64,000 nt of DNA, from contig JAVHZZ010000004.1 in assembly GCA_036250195.1 (NCBI GenBank), positions 162,070,404 to 162,134,403 on the forward strand. Direction: 5' to 3'. Position numbers and translations under genes: made by a program. Of this stretch, positions 1 to 10,332 are shown piece by piece. Source of the DNA: Mixophyes australis (Eukaryota > Chordata > Amphibia > Anura > Limnodynastidae). Numbering within the stretch: position 1 is the first letter of the stretch; every line of letters starts with the position of its first letter. Under the pieces are notes generated by a model, which saw only the letters and a program-made list of their open reading frames with translations, made no database searches and was not told the DNA's origin.

Positions 1-730
1 AAAGTCTTATTGTGCGTGGGAGGGAATTCCACAAATTGGGTGCAGCTCGGAAAAAATCCTGTAACCAAGAATGGGAGGATATGATGAGAGTGGAGGAGAG
101 ACGTAGATCTTGTGCAGAACGGAGGTGTGGAGTCGGGAGATATTTTGAGATAAGTGAGGAGATGTATGTCAGTGCAATTTTGTTGATGGCCTTGTATGTT
201 AGTAGAAGAATTTTATATTGGATTCGTTGATTTACAGGCAGCCAATGTAGAGACTGACAGAGTGGCTCAGCAGAGGAATAACGGTTAGTAAGGAAAATCA
301 ATCTAGGCGCTGCATGCAAAATAGATTGTAGGGGTTCAAGTCTGACTTTGGGAAGACCAGTAAGGAGGGAATTGCAATAGTCGATGCGGGAGATGATGAG
401 TGCATGAATTAATGTTTTTGCAGTGTCTTGTGTCAGATATGTGCGTATTCTGGAAATGTTCTTTAGGTGTATGTAACATGATTTAGATATAGAGTTGATG
501 TGAGGAATAAATGACAGTTGTGAATCAAGGATTACACCTAGGCAACAAGCTTGCGGGGTGGGATTCATGGTCATGTTATCAAGAGAAATAGTAATGTCAG
601 GCAGGAAGCTTCTGTATTTGGGTGGGAATATTATTAATTCAGTTTTTGAAAGATTGAGTTTGAGTTGGCGAGAAGACATCCAAGATGAAATGGCAGAAAG
701 ACAGTCAGTAACGCGAGACAATATATGTAT
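1..730 (-). mobile_element. CR1/L2-type LINE, ORF2 C-terminal fragment
   Basis: Reading the minus strand gives the C-terminal part of a Jockey-superfamily (CR1/L2-like) LINE reverse transcriptase. Recognisable blocks, in order from about 700 down to 1, are SSRQLKLNLSKTELI, LGVILDSQLSF, the hallmark DYCNSLLTGLPK, LHWLPVNQRIQYKILLLTYK and LWNSLP. The frame stays largely open, but the piece is truncated at about 730 and leaves the window at position 1. A second copy of the same family lies at 31626-32110 on the opposite strand. The clade (CR1 or L2) is not resolved from this fragment. No host gene is seen here. Confidence 0.8.
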
Positions 731-871
731 TATTTATATCTAGAATGTTCAATTATGGTGCTTAGAGGTTCTTCAAATTGTCTTTTATGGAACACCTATT
801 CAGTTTTACACAATATGCTATTTAAATATCTTGACTGTGTATGTAAATATGCCCTTTTTTATTCCTTAAGT

Positions 872-1497
872 CAGTAGTTCCCAGACTTTTCAAATTCGCG
901 GCACCCTTAGCGTCTCCATAATTTTTTCAAGGCACCCCTCCAAAATAATTACAGAGCAGTCCCGTTTTATAAGTAGTTGGGGCAAAAAAACGTAATAAGT
1001 ATTTAGGTCAGGACAGATACTTATTTAGTTGTATGCAAAAAAATACACATAAATCCATGGGAAAATAATTTTTATATATTTTTTTCAATTCTATTTGTCA
1101 AATAATAATTTACAGCTAACTCACACTGTGCCCTCCTTCATCTCCACACACTCTGTCCCCTCTGCATCCTCGCTCTGCCCCCTCCTTCATTCTTTTGCCC
1201 CTCCATTGCTGTTTCCTATCACCATTCCCCTCCGTTTCTTTACTTACCATACTTGACCTTCTTTCTTCTATTTCTTCTGTTTTACCAATTCGGCGGTGCC
1301 TGGGACCCAGCATCCTCTCTACCGACACTTGTCACTGAATGTCGGGCGTGATGATGTCACGCTCGACATTCAGTGAGAAGCGAGGAGGAGGCTGGGGCCC
1401 GGGCGCCGCCGGCTTGGTAAGTTCATTTTGTTTTGTTATGGTTTTTTTTTTCTCCTCCTGGCCATGGCACCCCTGTGACAGCGCCGCAGCACACACT
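872..1497. mobile_element. Truncated hAT-like non-autonomous element with central hairpin
   Basis: It begins with CAGTAGTTCCCAGACTTTT, close to the hAT-type terminus CAGTGGTTCCCAAAC. Near 1480 the sequence runs GGCACCCCTGTG..GCCGCAGCACACACTTTG, which looks like the opposite end cut short before its last bases. No 8-bp target duplication could be found, as expected if the right end is missing. Inside is a near-perfect 45-bp palindrome (1332-1376, 19 of 20 paired positions) followed 40 bp later by GGTAAGTT (1416-1423). The same hairpin plus GTAAGT arrangement occurs in three other elements of this window. Superfamily assignment is inferred from the terminus only. Confidence 0.5.
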
Positions 1498-1530
1498 TTG
1501 TGTGTCACTTTTATACAAGTATAAACATTA

Positions 1531-1850
1531 TTATGGGCATCACGGTGGTTAGCACTTCTGCCTCACAGCTCTGGGGTCATGAGTTCAATTCCCAACCATG
1601 GCCTTATCTGTGTGGAGTTTGTATGTTCTACCCGTGTTTGCGTGGGTTTCCCCCGGGTGCTCCGGTTTCCTCCCACACTCCTAAAACATACTAGTAGGTT
1701 AATTGGCTGCTATCAAAATTGACCGTAGTCTGTCTCTCTCTCTCTGTTAGGGAATTTAAACTGTGCGCTCCAATGGGGCAGGGACTGATGTGAATGAGTT
1801 CTCTGTACAGCGCTGCAGAATCAGTGGCGCTATATAGAACACATAATTTA
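1531..1850 (+). mobile_element. V-SINE (tRNA-derived SINE)
   Basis: The head (about 1533-1605) is tRNA-derived: GGTGGTTAGCACT resembles an A box and GAGTTCAATTCCC is a B box for RNA polymerase III. It is followed by the conserved V-SINE central domain (GTGTGGAGTTTGTATGTTCT, then CCCCCGGGTGCTCCGGTTTCCTCCCAC), a short TC-rich stretch, and a tail ending in GGCGCTATATAGAAC with an ATCATC-type terminus. Such tails are shared with partner LINEs that mobilise the SINE. The copy looks nearly full length with modest divergence. Confidence 0.85.
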
Positions 1851-2065
1851 ATCATCATCATTTATATAAGTGGTGTTAACTAAACTTAATACACTCTTTA
1901 CTGGCTAGCATAAATGCTGGTTCAGATAAAACATACAGAATTTGGGGTACAAACAATGGACATCCTAAAATGAGAACATTTCCATTCCTCCTATTTGGTA
2001 GACTACACCCCTCTACTGCATCAATACAGTCTAAGTTAATATTTTGACAAAATGAAATGTAAAAA

Positions 2066-2392
2066 ATTAGGATTTTTGTACTTACTTTCTCTAGGCACGA
2101 GTTGGGAGACACTGCTCATCTTGGGGCACTGTGGGAGTAATGGCACTAAAAAACTTGTCAAGCCTGCTCCCCCACCACCTCTATACAGGAAGAGCTCCGT
2201 TTATTTACTAACCAAGCCACACGAGAGGGCGAAAACACAACTAACAGAACACACAACAGGCAGAACAAAAGGTGGGAGCACAGTGTCCCCCAACTTGTGT
2301 TCAGAGAAAGATTTTACGGCATGTACAAAAATCCTACTTTCTCTTTCACATTAGTTGGGGGGACACTGCTCACCTTGGGGACGTTTCAAAGC
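2066..2392. repeat. DIRS terminal inverted-repeat region
   Basis: A block at about 2071-2114 (GGATTTTTGTACTTACTTTC, then ACGAGTTGGGAGACACTG) is inverted at about 2281-2334 (CAGTGTCCCCCAACTTGTGT, ending in GTACAAAAATCC) and appears directly again at 2334-2380 (CTACTTTCTCTTTCACATTA, then GTTGGGGGGACACTGCTCAC). The nested inverted and direct copies fit the terminal and internal complementary repeats of DIRS elements. Related GGGGACACTG ends recur at 48041-48240 and at both ends of 52965-54395. Confidence 0.65.
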
Positions 2393-2539
2393 TGCCCCTA
2401 TAGGTGGGAATGTTCAGAATGAGCGGCACGTAAAACTTTGCTTCAACATACACAAGTTTTGGTCATAAACAAATTTTAAAACCTGGTGAATGTATGAACA
2501 AGATCAAGTAGCTACCATACACAAATGCTCAGCCAAGGC

Positions 2540-3300
2540 CCCATGCCGGGCCGCCCAAGAGGCGCTAACCGCCCAGTGGAATGAGCTATTAGACCTTCAG
2601 CAATTGGAGAGCCCTCCGAAATGTACGCCTGCCGGATAGTAGCGGTGATCCATCTAGCCACCATCTGTATTGTGGGTGACCAGCCACGCTTGGGATAGTC
2701 ATACAGGACTAGAATGCTATCAGGGTTCCGAAATTAAGCTATTCGGTCCACCTAAATCCTTAAAGCTCTGACCACATCTAAAGAGTGCTGACCAGGCGCC
2801 AGCGAATTCTGAGGAAGAACCGGCAGAACAATATCCTGAAACCTCAAGACCACCTTTGGTTGAAACGAAGGCTTAGTTCTAAGAAACGCACGATCATGGA
2901 AAATCAGAAGAGGAGCCAGACATGACAGGGCTGCCAACTCCGAAACCCATCTGGCCGAAGCTATGGTCAGCAAATAGGTCACTTTCCACGAGAGAAGTTT
3001 TAAAGAAACAGACTCCAGATGGTTCAAAGGGCGACTTTTGAAGCGCTGAAAGGACCAAGTTGAGGTTCCACGGAGCCAGTGACGGAACTAAAAGCGATTG
3101 TACATAGAAACGTCTACACCTCCGGTAATAGAGCTATACATTTCTGAAAATACACCGACAACGCTGCTACCTCGACCTTAAGGGATGACAACCTCAATCC
3201 CTTGTCCAGACCATCTTGCAGAGAAGCCAAACACCCTGGCTAAACGAAAATAATTAGTAGGTACTTTGATCTTCTCACACCAACATATATATGCTTTCCA
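2540..3300 (-). pseudogene. DIRS tyrosine recombinase (broken)
   Basis: The minus strand from about 3300 to 2540 encodes a tyrosine recombinase of the DIRS type. The first catalytic arginine region reads TIASARWVSELAALS (about 2920-2980). Downstream (about 2540-2640) WITATIRQAY is followed by AHST, part of the H-x-x-R box, and then ASWAA after a one-base frame change. In-frame stops and frame changes show it is not functional. In intact DIRS elements the enzyme inserts a circular DNA intermediate without a staggered target duplication. Confidence 0.75.
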
Positions 3301-3348
3301 AATGCAGTGATAAATGGTGGATGATGACTGTTTGTTTTCTTGCCTGGA

Positions 3349-4242
3349 TCATGGTTTTAACCACTCTCTCCGAAAACTCTTTCTTTCTGAGAATAATGGA
3401 TTCATCCTTAAAGCTGTCAAAGCTAATCGATCTAGGTCTTGATGAAAGAATGGACCTTGACTGAGAAGATCCTTCCTGAAAAGCAGACGCCGAGGACGAT
3501 CCATCGACATGTCTAGAAGATCTGCGTACCACACTCTTCTTGGCCAATCTAGTGCCAGTAGAATCACTGGAACTCTTTCACCTCTCACTTTCTGCAAGAT
3601 CCGCAGCAGTATTGGAAGTGGAGGGTAAAGGTACACCAATTTGAAGTTCCAGTGTACCGCCATAGTGTCCACTAAGAACGCCTGATGGTCTCTTGACATG
3701 GTACAATACCTTTCTACCTTGCGGTTGTGCACCGAGTCATGTCTATTTCTGGCCGACCCCACCAGAGGACTATTTGAAAAATACACCTCCAGATGGAAGG
3801 ACCATTCGCCTAGATGAAGTGCATTTCGACTTTAGTTGGCCTCCCAGTTTTCCACCCCCGGAATGAAAACCGCTGAAATTGCAGGAACCTGTTTCACCCA
3901 TTTCACGATCTTTGACACTTCCTTCTTGGCAAGAGGACTCCTTGATGGTTTATGTAAGCTACCGCTGTAGCATTGTCTGACTATATTCGGATCGGCCCGA
4001 TGTGCCAGGAAGGACTGTGACTGAACTAGAGCATTAAATACTGTCCATAGTTCCAGAACATTTTTGGGCAACCATGCTTCCTACGGCATCCAAGTCCCTT
4101 GCAATCTGAGGTGAAAAGTGACTGCACCCCACGCCAACAAGCTGGCATCCGTCATTGCCACGGACCAGTCCAACACAGAGAAAGGACGCCCCTGTCAGGA
4201 TGTCCCTCCTCAGCCACCAGAGAAGAGACAGGTGTGTTGTCT
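3349..4242 (-). pseudogene. DIRS RNase H C-terminal part and following domain (broken)
   Basis: From 4242 downward the minus strand gives TDASLLAWGAVTF, an RNase H motif with the catalytic Asp. This is followed by LWTVFNALVQSQSFLAHRA and then a frame change where the SDNATAV-type motif is expected. EVSKIVKWVKQVPAISAVF (3832-3930) and the conserved post-RNase H block DLLSQGPFFHQDL, LALTALRMNPL (3349-3500) follow. The N-terminal half of this domain lies beyond the hAT insertion, at 6743-6900. Several frameshifts are present. Confidence 0.75.
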
Positions 4243-4518
4243 ACGACAACCAGGGCTGCCGAGAGGGGGGGGGGAGCGGGTACTAATTACCCGGGCCCGG
4301 CATGTCAGGGGGCCCGGCCCGGGCCCTTGCGCTGCTGATTTTTTTTAATTTTTTAATTTTTTTTTTCAAAACTTTTTTTTTCCTTTCCTTTTTTTTTTTT
4401 TTTTTGGCGGGGGGGGGGGTGGGGGGGTGGGGGGGGGCTCGGTCGTTGGTGGGGGGAGCAGGCTAGTTTAAAAAAAAAAAAAAACATACTCACCTGATCG
4501 CGGAGCCGGCATCCCTCC

Positions 4519-4628
4519 TCTCTGCTGCTCTGTGCTCTATTCAGACTGTCTGAATGCTGGGTGTGATGTCATCATGTCATGCCCAGCATTCAGTCAGTCT
4601 GGAGCAATGGAGCACAGAGCAGCAGAGA
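4519..4628. repeat. Long hairpin core of the hAT element
   Basis: TCTCTGCTGCTCTGTGCTC (4519-4537) pairs exactly with its reverse complement at 4610-4628. Inside, CTGAATGCTGGGTGTGATG faces CATGCCCAGCATTCAG, centred on GTCATCATG. The arms are about 50 bp each. It would form an almost uninterrupted cruciform or RNA stem. Confidence 0.9.
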
Positions 4629-4664
4629 AGACCAAGAGAGGAGAAAAGGTAAGTGAAGGGAGGA

Positions 4665-5960
4665 AAACGAGGGGGGCACAGAGGGGTTAAAAAATGGGGG
4701 GGGGGGGGGGCAGCATGACAGAGGGGTTAAAAAATGAGGGGGAGCACAAAGGGGTTAAAAAACGGGGGGGCAGCATGACAGAGGGGTTAAAAAATGAGGG
4801 GGCACAAAGGGGTTAAAAAACGGGGGGGGCAGCATGACAGAGGGGTTAAAAAATAAGGGGGGGCACAGAGGGGTTAAAAAACGGGGAAGCAGCATGTCAG
4901 AGGAGTTAAAAACGGGGAAGCAGCATGTCAGAGGGGTTAAAAAATTAGGGGGAGCACAGAGGGGTTAAAAAACGGGAAAGCAGCATGTCAAAGGGGTTAA
5001 AAACGGGGAAGCAGCATGTCAGAGGGGTTAAAAAATGAGGGGGAGCACAGAGGGGTTAAAAAATGGGAAAGCAGCATGTCAGAGGGGTTAAAAAATGAGT
5101 GGGGGCACAGAGGGGTTAAAAAACGGGAAAGCAGCATGTCAGAGGGGTTAAAAATTGAGGGGGGAGCACAGAGGGGTTAAAAAACGGGAAAGCAGCATGT
5201 CAGAGGGGTTAAAAAATGAGAGGGGCACAGATGGGTTAAAAAATGGGAAAGCAGCATGTCAGAGGGGTTAAAAATTGAGGGGGGAGCACAGAGGGGTTAA
5301 AAAATGGGAAAGCAGCATGTCAGAGGGGTTAAAAAATGAGTGGGGGCACAGAGGGGTTAAAAAACGGGGAAGCAGCATGTCAGAGGGGTTAAAAATTGAG
5401 GGGGGAGCACAGAGGGGTTAAAAAACGGGAAAGCAGCATGTCAGAGGGGTTAAAAAATGAGAGGGGCACAGATGGGTTAAAAAATGGGAAAGCAGCATGT
5501 CAGAGGGGTTAAAAATTGAGGGGGGAGCACAGAGGGGTTAAAAAATGGGAAAGCAGCATGTCAGAGGGGTTAAAAAATGAGTGGGGGCACAGAGGGGTTA
5601 AAAAACGGGGAAGCAGCATGTCAGAGGGGTTAAAAATTGAGGGGGGAGCACAGAGGGGTTAAAAAACGGGAAAGCAGCATGTCAGAGGGGTTAAAAAATG
5701 AGAGGGGCACAGATGGGTTAAAAAATGGGAAAGCAGCATGTCAGAGGGGTTAAAAATTGAGGGGGGAGCACAGAGGGGTTAAAAAATGGGAAAGCAGCAT
5801 GACAGAGGGGGTGAAAAAATGAGAGGGGCACAGATGGGTTAAAAAACGGGGCAGTATGGCACAGTGGGGTTAATAAACAGGGGTCAGCACGGCACAGTGG
5901 GGTTAAAAAATGGTGGGCAGCATGACACAGTGGGGTTACAAAGGGGGGGGGGGGAGGCAT
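4665..5960. repeat. Minisatellite with 60-bp dimer and 240-bp higher-order unit
   Basis: The basic unit alternates GGGCACAGAGGGGTTAAAAA and GCAGCATGTCAGAGGGGTTA to give a dimer of about 60 bp. From 5151 to about 5870 the sequence AAAATTGAGG recurs every 120 bp (5151, 5271, 5392, 5512, 5632, 5752). The following block alternates between AAAAAACGGG and AAAAAATGGG, giving a 240-bp higher-order repeat present about three times with very high identity. The 5' part is less regular. The open frame across it is a by-product of the repeat. Confidence 0.92.
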
Positions 5961-6742
5961 GGCACAGTGGGATTGAAAAAGGGGGGGAGCAGCATAGTAT
6001 AGTCTGATGAAGGGGAGCCAGATGAAGGGGGCAAAAACAGCATGGAGGGCACAGTGTGATCATAAGGCATGGCGATGATGAAGGGGCACATTATTGTAAT
6101 ATTGGAGCTGGAGGAAGGCCTAATTATTAATCGTGGGTGCTATTGATTTAACGCTGGGGCTGGCTGTAATTTTCTAAATGTAGCCATTTTTTTTTCAAAA
6201 TAGGTCCTTCAACATTTCTGGATCCGGACAAGCCACAACTAAAGAAAGCAGCAGCCACAGGTGGAGAAAGTGAGAAGAACAGGTAGGAGAGAGCAGCACA
6301 GTGTGTGAAATGTTGTGATTCTAGTAGGGACAATACCAATTTTTGGTGAATGTTGTGTCCAATGTAAGGTGTAGGCCAAGACTGAACTGTTTGTGTACAC
6401 ACTGCATTGTTTGTATACTACCCTGTGGTGGTAGATGTCCTGAAAGTCAGGAGTGCTTAAACATATGTGACGCTCCGGCGAATTGAGAGCCTAGTGGTTT
6501 TTATGTTAGCCACGCCCCAATGGCACGTTTGCCACGCCCCCAAATGCATGACCGCACCTCCCAAAATTTTTGCACTGCCGTTTGGCTAGCCACGCCCCTG
6601 AATATATGACCATATACCTAATCTTTTTTGCGCCGCCGTAAGGCGGCGCAAAAAAATTTTGGGGCTTACTTCACTATGAGGGGGGCCCCATGAATTTGTT
6701 GTACCCGGGCCCTGAATTCTTCTTGGCAGCCCTGACGACAAC

Positions 6743-7736
6743 TGAAAGAACTGCCTTTCTAAGCAGAGATCCGACCTTGACCACTTTGCCAGAATCTCCT
6801 GCTGGTACTTGCACGAATGGAAACAAACAAACGCAGAGCCTCAAACGAGGAAACCATGCAACTCAGTAGCTTCATACACTGAAGTACTGAGACGCGATTT
6901 AAAGATAAAAGATCTTTCACCTGATGCCAGATCTTCCGCACTTTGAAGGGAGAAAAACCCTTTGACAATTTGTGTCTAACAACAATCCCAGGATTGGTAT
7001 CCAACTGGATTTTTTGTAGTTGATCACCCACACGTGTTGCTGCAGAATGTCCCTGGTAAAGCTGCAGTTGTATTCGAAGCCGAGGTACAGACTCCGCCTT
7101 TTTAAGCAGGTCATCTAGGTAAGGTAAAATAGTCAACCCCTGTAAATGCAGCTGAGCTGCCATTATAGCAATCACCTTTGTGAACACTCGCGGTGCGGTG
7201 GTCAAACCGAATGGAAGAGCCTTGCACTGAAAATGCCCCACTGCAAACGGCAAGAGATTTTAATGACCTGTCCAGATTGGAATATGTATGCAAGCATCCT
7301 TGATATCCAAGGATGCAAAGTACTCGCCTTTCTTCATGGATTTTATCACAGATCTGATGGACTCCATGCGAAAGCTAGGTACCGGTAAGCAGCTGTTGAG
7401 GTCCTTCAGGTTTAGAATTGGTCTGAAGGACTGATCCGCTTTTTGCACAAGAAAAAGGTGAGTGTAAAAGCCTTGACCTCTCTGCCTGAACGGAACTGGA
7501 ACAATTAACCAGGCATCCCAAAGTGCCTCTACTGCCCCCTCCCAAGCCTGTCTTTTTTTTCTGACTCCCTGGTTAAAGGTGTAGTCGTAAAACCCTGTGG
7601 TGGTGCCCCCACTAGGTCCAAGATGTAGCCCTTGGACACTATACCTTTCACCCAGGCATCTGTGGTGGATCTGAGTCACCGCTCCTAAAAGAGCAGTAGG
7701 CGCGCTCCCACATCGGTGGATGATACAGGAAGTCAT
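6743..7736 (-). pseudogene. DIRS reverse transcriptase (broken)
   Basis: The minus strand gives, in order, FRPILNLKDLNSCLPVPSFR, ASLDIKDACIHIPI (catalytic Asp region), FQCKALPFGLTTAPRVFTKV and the active-site motif YLDDLL (about 7100). The LPFGL..APRVFTKV wording is typical of DIRS/Ngaro RTs rather than Ty3/gypsy. A frame change lies near 7255 between the two halves, and the sequence decays towards RNase H just before the hAT insertion. Confidence 0.85.
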
Positions 7737-8205
7737 GCTGCTTGTTTGTCTGCTGGCTTAGGGGCAGGGTGCTTTCCTGTCCAGGCCTGTGTGCCTCTTT
7801 GCCCCCCCTCCCCTTGTTACCAGGGCTTGGTTTCTGGAAGATCCACCTGTAGAGCGACTGACAAACCGAAAGAAACGAAAACGCCTCCCTTTTGCTTTTG
7901 TTCCTGGAAGAAGAGCACTCTTCATCCCCTGTGGCCTGAGTGATCAATTTGTCCAGAGAAGAACCAAACAAAGCCGCTCCGTCAATATGGGACAAATTCC
8001 AAAGCTCTCTTGCAATCAGCATCTTAACCACAATGTGCGGCTAGCTGCCACTGCTAAGGAAGAGGTTTTTGACAACCCCTGACCTGCATCCCTAAAAACT
8101 CGCAGCATCTTTAATATGCCCTACCAGAGGAGCCAACTCCGTTCTAGCCACGCCAGACTGAATTCCTGCATGAAGGGTAGGGGCCCATTTTTCAACAGCA
8201 AGTAC
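7648..8205 (-). pseudogene. DIRS ORF1/gag C-terminal remnant
   Basis: The minus strand encodes a gag-like tail: SVLAVEKWAPTL (about 8200), a segment with stops, then the FGSSLDKLITQATG block (about 7950) resembling the FG.DLDK.ISEATG motif of DIRS ORF1, followed by a Lys/Arg/Ser-rich stretch leading into the RT region. The N-terminal half is absent. Confidence 0.6.
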
Positions 8206-9616
8206 ACTAGATATTGTCTATACCCAATAACAAAATATAAAGACATTTTTACACACCCAATTTAGTTTACCATAGAATTTATTTATTGCATATAAAATGT
8301 AATTTATTTATTTTTAAACAAAATTCAATTTGTAGTCAAATTTGCAATTAAACACAAACCTATCGAATTTGGTCAAAATGTCTAATTAAATGATTTCTCT
8401 GGCACTTCGACAATTGCAGTTACACAGCCAATTGTGTATGTACCATGACATGCATTGTTATTATTATATAGTATTTATACAGTGGATTTTATATTGTACT
8501 GTAATTAAAAGGTGAATAGACCTAACATTCATTCACAATGGATAAAGAGAGCCCTGTTCATGAGAGCTTACAATATAAATGTAAATCTGAAATGAGATGT
8601 GGGTTGTGGAACAAGCTGGCTTGTTTCTATTTTTTATTTTTTAAGAGCAGAGTCTAATTGAGTGAAAAATAGTTGCCCATTTGTGAAGCTCTAGTATTGT
8701 CCTACAGATGCCTGTAAGAACGTAGCAAGAGGTTACATAGCATTGATTCAACCATATTGTGCTATTGGGAGATCATGATATACAAAGTGGGGTGGAATTG
8801 TGTATAGCTTTGCATAATAGGGGTGGAAATTGTAGTGTACTCAATGTTAGCGAGGAGCCAGTACAAGAACTGAATAAGCGAGGTAGCACAGGGTGTGCAG
8901 TTGGTAAGATGAATGTCCTGTCAATAGCATATTCTACAGGCAGGAAGGAGGTGACTGTAAAGATCGAGGCTAGTTCTTATAGAGCCATATAGTAGTCTAC
9001 AAGCAGCATTAGAAGAGGGAACCAATAGTGGAGAACTGTGTAAAGAGAATAGTGCAAAATGTGAAAATGGCCAGATTGACTCTGACGTATTTCAAACTTT
9101 TAAGCGTGGAGTTAATTCTTGCAATCTCTGAAGTTGTCCATTCACCTACACTTTGTGAAAGCCTTGTAGTTTCCATGCTATTTCCCATGTTAAAAAGCTT
9201 TAAGTCTAATGTTCACAATTAAGTTCAATGCAAAGTGATTCACCAAATAGATGTTCATTTGATTTCAGATATACGAGCACTGGTGCTGCAATAACTCGCT
9301 CAAATAGAAGAAAACAAAGATATTAAGAGGACATCACTTTTGGACACAGTAGTGCTCATTGTATAACATTCATTTTGTCCCACACAGGAATGAGATGCTT
9401 CTACACTCTTTATTTAAAAGGAGGTTATAACCTATCCAGTTGTGGACACCGCTTCCTATGTATACACCATATAGAGGGGAAGGTTCCCCCTAGGCCGTTC
9501 TTTATTTGAAGCAGAGTGCTGCTTTCTGCTACTGTTCTCACCATCGGCAAGCTAAGCGCCTTAATATAGCTATGGACTGCCTGCAGTGCAACTGTTTTCC
9601 CCTATTCCATCGCAAA
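8206..9616. other. Intergenic stretch, no gene seen
   Basis: AT-rich sequence without convincing coding potential. Around 8480-8600 a repeat-like block reads TAGTATTTATACAGTGGATT, then GAGAGCCCTGTTCATGAGAG CTTACAATATAAATG in two parts, resembling an interspersed repeat common in frog genomes. I could not place it in a family. Short open frames here are not supported. Confidence 0.4.
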
Positions 9617-9631
9617 GACACTGCAGTGTTT
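9617..9631. repeat. Left target-site duplication of the L1-like LINE
   Basis: GACACTGCAGTGTTT here is identical to 20669-20683 on the other side of the LINE. A 15-bp exact duplication is typical of target-primed reverse transcription. It contains the 12-bp palindrome ACACTGCAGTGT. Confidence 0.88.
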
Positions 9632-9985
9632 GTTTGTTTTTTTTATCTCAAAAGGTTTTTATTAAGCTTTTAGTAAAAGAATATGTAACAAACATAGCAG
9701 TTACCACAGAGTACAGTGCATAATGTAGATCCAATAAATCAGACAGAACTGCCCATACACAAACAATCAAAAAAAGTAACAAAAAAACAATAACACAGGA
9801 AACATTCAAATACACATAAGACAAAGACATCAAGAGGGAGGAGGAGGGAGAAACAGGGGGGGGGGGGCATGAGTGGGACACTGGCCATATTGAACCCAGT
9901 CAACCATAAAAGCACATTTTGAAGGCAGGACATCTACCCTCCAGAGGGGTATACAGCGTGGGAGAGTTAGGTGGCAGACACAGGT

Positions 9986-10327
9986 CTATACGTACCATGT
10001 AAACCATTTAACCAGGGGCGAGGAAGCCCTTGAGGTATAATTAAAGCCTATGGTCTCCATCTCATAGCTATGTTGAACTTTGCTGATAATTTTATTAGTA
10101 AGAGATGGAATCAAAGGGGTTTTCCAGCTTTGAGCTATTGTGGCTCTGGCTGAGACGAGTATGTGCCCAGCCACATAGTGGTTATGACGCTGAAGATGAG
10201 GGGGGTATAGGTTCAAAAGCGCCATGATCGGGGATGGTGATAAATCATCTTTAGTGACCTGGGTAATTAGCTGGAAAATTTCAACCCAAAATGGTTGTAG
10301 CTTAAGGCAGTTCCAAAAAAACGTGTA
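9986..10327 (-). pseudogene. L1-like ORF2 extreme C-terminus
   Basis: The minus strand encodes FFWNCLKLQPFWVEIFQLIT, HNHYVAGHILVSARATIAQS and the ending SPLVKWFTWYV. The same blocks occur in the independent copy at 32.5-33.5 kb ([28 protein letters not shown]), confirming the family. The open frame runs into the LTR only by chance. Confidence 0.82.
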
Positions 10328-10332
10328 TAAGC

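Larger units (their letters stand above)
4251..6734. mobile_element. Non-autonomous hAT element with internal satellite, inserted in DIRS
   Basis: The ends are perfect 10-bp inverted repeats, CAGGGCTGCC (4251-4260) and GGCAGCCCTG (6725-6734), flanked by an exact 8-bp duplication ACGACAAC (4243-4250 and 6735-6742). Both are diagnostic of the hAT superfamily. No transposase is encoded. Layout: GC-rich and homopolymer-rich left arm, a 110-bp hairpin (4519-4628), GGTAAGTGAAGGG (4648-4660), a tandem array (about 4665-5960), then about 770 bp of unique arm. It lies within the DIRS RNase H region, so it is younger than that element. Confidence 0.93.
2066..8205 (-). mobile_element. DIRS-type tyrosine-recombinase retrotransposon, decayed and split by a hAT
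   Basis: Read from 8205 down to 2066 the order is gag remnant, reverse transcriptase, RNase H, a conserved post-RNase H region, tyrosine recombinase, then inverted terminal-repeat sequence. This gene order is specific to DIRS elements, which integrate with a recombinase rather than a DDE integrase. All frames are broken by stops and indels. The RNase H part is interrupted by a 2484-bp hAT (4251-6734). The 5' end is truncated in gag near 8205. Ends are approximate. Confidence 0.88.

Noticed and set aside
1533..1605. Free-standing tRNA gene
   Set aside because: The tRNA-like head is continuous with the V-SINE central domain and tail, and lacks a convincing cloverleaf.
4665..5960. CRISPR-like regular array
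   Set aside because: Spacers are not unique: the whole 60-bp dimer repeats. It lies inside a eukaryotic hAT element, so it is a minisatellite.
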